From assembly GCA_025463745.1 (NCBI GenBank), contig JAODBB010000189.1:1-40033 (forward strand): 40,033 nt of DNA. The letters run 5' to 3'. Positions 39,863 through 40,033 of the stretch are shown here, piece after piece; positions within the stretch are counted from its first letter, which is position 1; each line of letters starts with the position of its first letter. The position numbers and the translations under genes are program-made. This DNA is from Subtercola sp. (GTDB lineage Bacteria > Actinomycetota > Actinomycetes > Actinomycetales > Microbacteriaceae). The notes under the pieces were generated by a model, which ran no database searches, was not told where the DNA came from, and was given only the letters and a program-made list of their open reading frames with translations.

Positions 39863-39890
39863 CGACGGCACAGTAACGATGGCACAGTAA
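39849..39890. repeat. Stop-codon-containing 14-bp tandem repeat, 3 copies
   Basis: Unit CGACGGCACAGTAA: copy 1 ends exactly at the TAA of the Rieske oxygenase gene (39862), copy 2 is identical, and copy 3 has one change (A-T-G-G). Each copy carries TAA. The next gene starts three bases past copy 3. Confidence 0.9.
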
Positions 39891-39892
39891 CG

Positions 39893-40033
39893 ATGCTCGA
39901 AAAACTCGATTCTGCTCTCTTCGTCTCGGCGCGAACCCAGGAGGCCGATGGAATCATCTCCATCGAACTGCGCGACCCTCATGGTGCGGATCTGCCCGAG
40001 TGGCAGCCCGGCGCCCACATCGACGTCGAACTC
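39893..40033 (+). CDS. Flavin/ferredoxin oxidoreductase, VanB/phthalate-dioxygenase-reductase type (3' end outside window)
   Basis: Starts at ATG 39893 and runs off the right edge after 47 residues. The start L-F-V-S-A-R-T-Q-E-A-D-G-I-I-S-I-E-L-R-D-P and P-E-W-Q-P-G-A-H-I-D-V-E-L match the N-terminal flavin-binding barrel of VanB/PDR-type reductases, which carry FMN, NAD and a C-terminal plant-type [2Fe-2S] ferredoxin domain. It presumably delivers electrons to the Rieske proteins upstream. Only the first part is visible, so the later domains are assumed. Confidence 0.8.
   Translation, partial: MLEKLDSALFVSARTQEADGIISIELRDPHGADLPEWQPGAHIDVEL

Noticed and set aside
38777-40018. Minus-strand open frame opposite the third Rieske gene
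   Set aside because: Shadow; the plus strand has both metal-site motifs and continues into the reductase.

Overview
The window is GC-rich, tightly packed DNA with frequent ATGA/TGATG stop-start overlaps, GTG starts, a DtxR/IdeR-type iron box, an LAxTG (class E sortase-type) surface protein and an OhrR-like MarR regulator. Together these point to a high-GC Actinomycetota, most likely a Microbacteriaceae-like soil or plant-associated bacterium. The family assignment is inference. I see no rRNA, tRNA, CRISPR array, transposase or integrase.

Layout. 1-8.8 kb holds housekeeping and accessory genes: the 3' end of a PhzF-family gene, a membrane-anchored pectinacetylesterase-like protein that lacks the expected nucleophile, an M18 aminopeptidase, a coupled ArsR/SRPBCC pair, a tiny membrane protein, an iron-box-controlled siderophore-interacting flavoprotein, an isochorismatase-like hydrolase, a lactonase-type beta-propeller and an LAxTG surface protein. 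8.9-16 kb holds a multi-pass membrane protein, an SDR, a zinc-ribbon protein divergent from an OhrR-like regulator, a second SRPBCC protein, a DksA/TraR zinc finger and a PMM-like HAD phosphatase. It ends in a non-coding stretch with a decayed FUSC-type transporter gene and four long hairpins. 16.1-20.5 kb is a minus-strand operon: an FMN monooxygenase of the DszA/NtaA/DmoA group followed by MetN, MetI and MetQ homologues, probably for scavenging organosulfur compounds. 20.7-25 kb holds a TMEM175-type channel, a tryptophan 2,3-dioxygenase/arylformamidase-like pair and glucose-6-phosphate isomerase.

25-40 kb is the most interesting part and reads as a catabolic island for a purine-type nucleoside. 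It contains a DadD-like nucleoside deaminase, an aldo/keto reductase, a GntR/UTRA regulator, a PfkB sugar/nucleoside kinase overlapping a LOG-like (TIGR00725-type) protein, a complete BMP-family nucleoside ABC importer and an adenosine/adenine deaminase. A MarR regulator then faces an operon of three Rieske-type proteins and a flavin/ferredoxin reductase that is cut by the window end. Two copies of the palindrome CATTG-N5-CAATG lie in the 17-bp spacers of the promoters of the deaminase and of the kinase, which suggests one GntR regulon. In the Rieske operon one protein keeps the mononuclear-iron site but has lost the Rieske cluster. The next keeps the Rieske cluster but has lost both iron-ligand histidines. 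The third is complete. I infer a split Rieske oxygenase, formally resembling the NdmC/NdmD arrangement in methylxanthine N-demethylation, and possibly part of an N-substituted purine (alkylxanthine or cytokinin-like) degradation route. The substrate is not shown by the sequence.

A second recurring peculiarity is short tandem duplication of gene 3' ends. At three loci a 14-15 bp unit carrying the stop codon is present three times (5351-5395, 35301-35345, 39849-39890).
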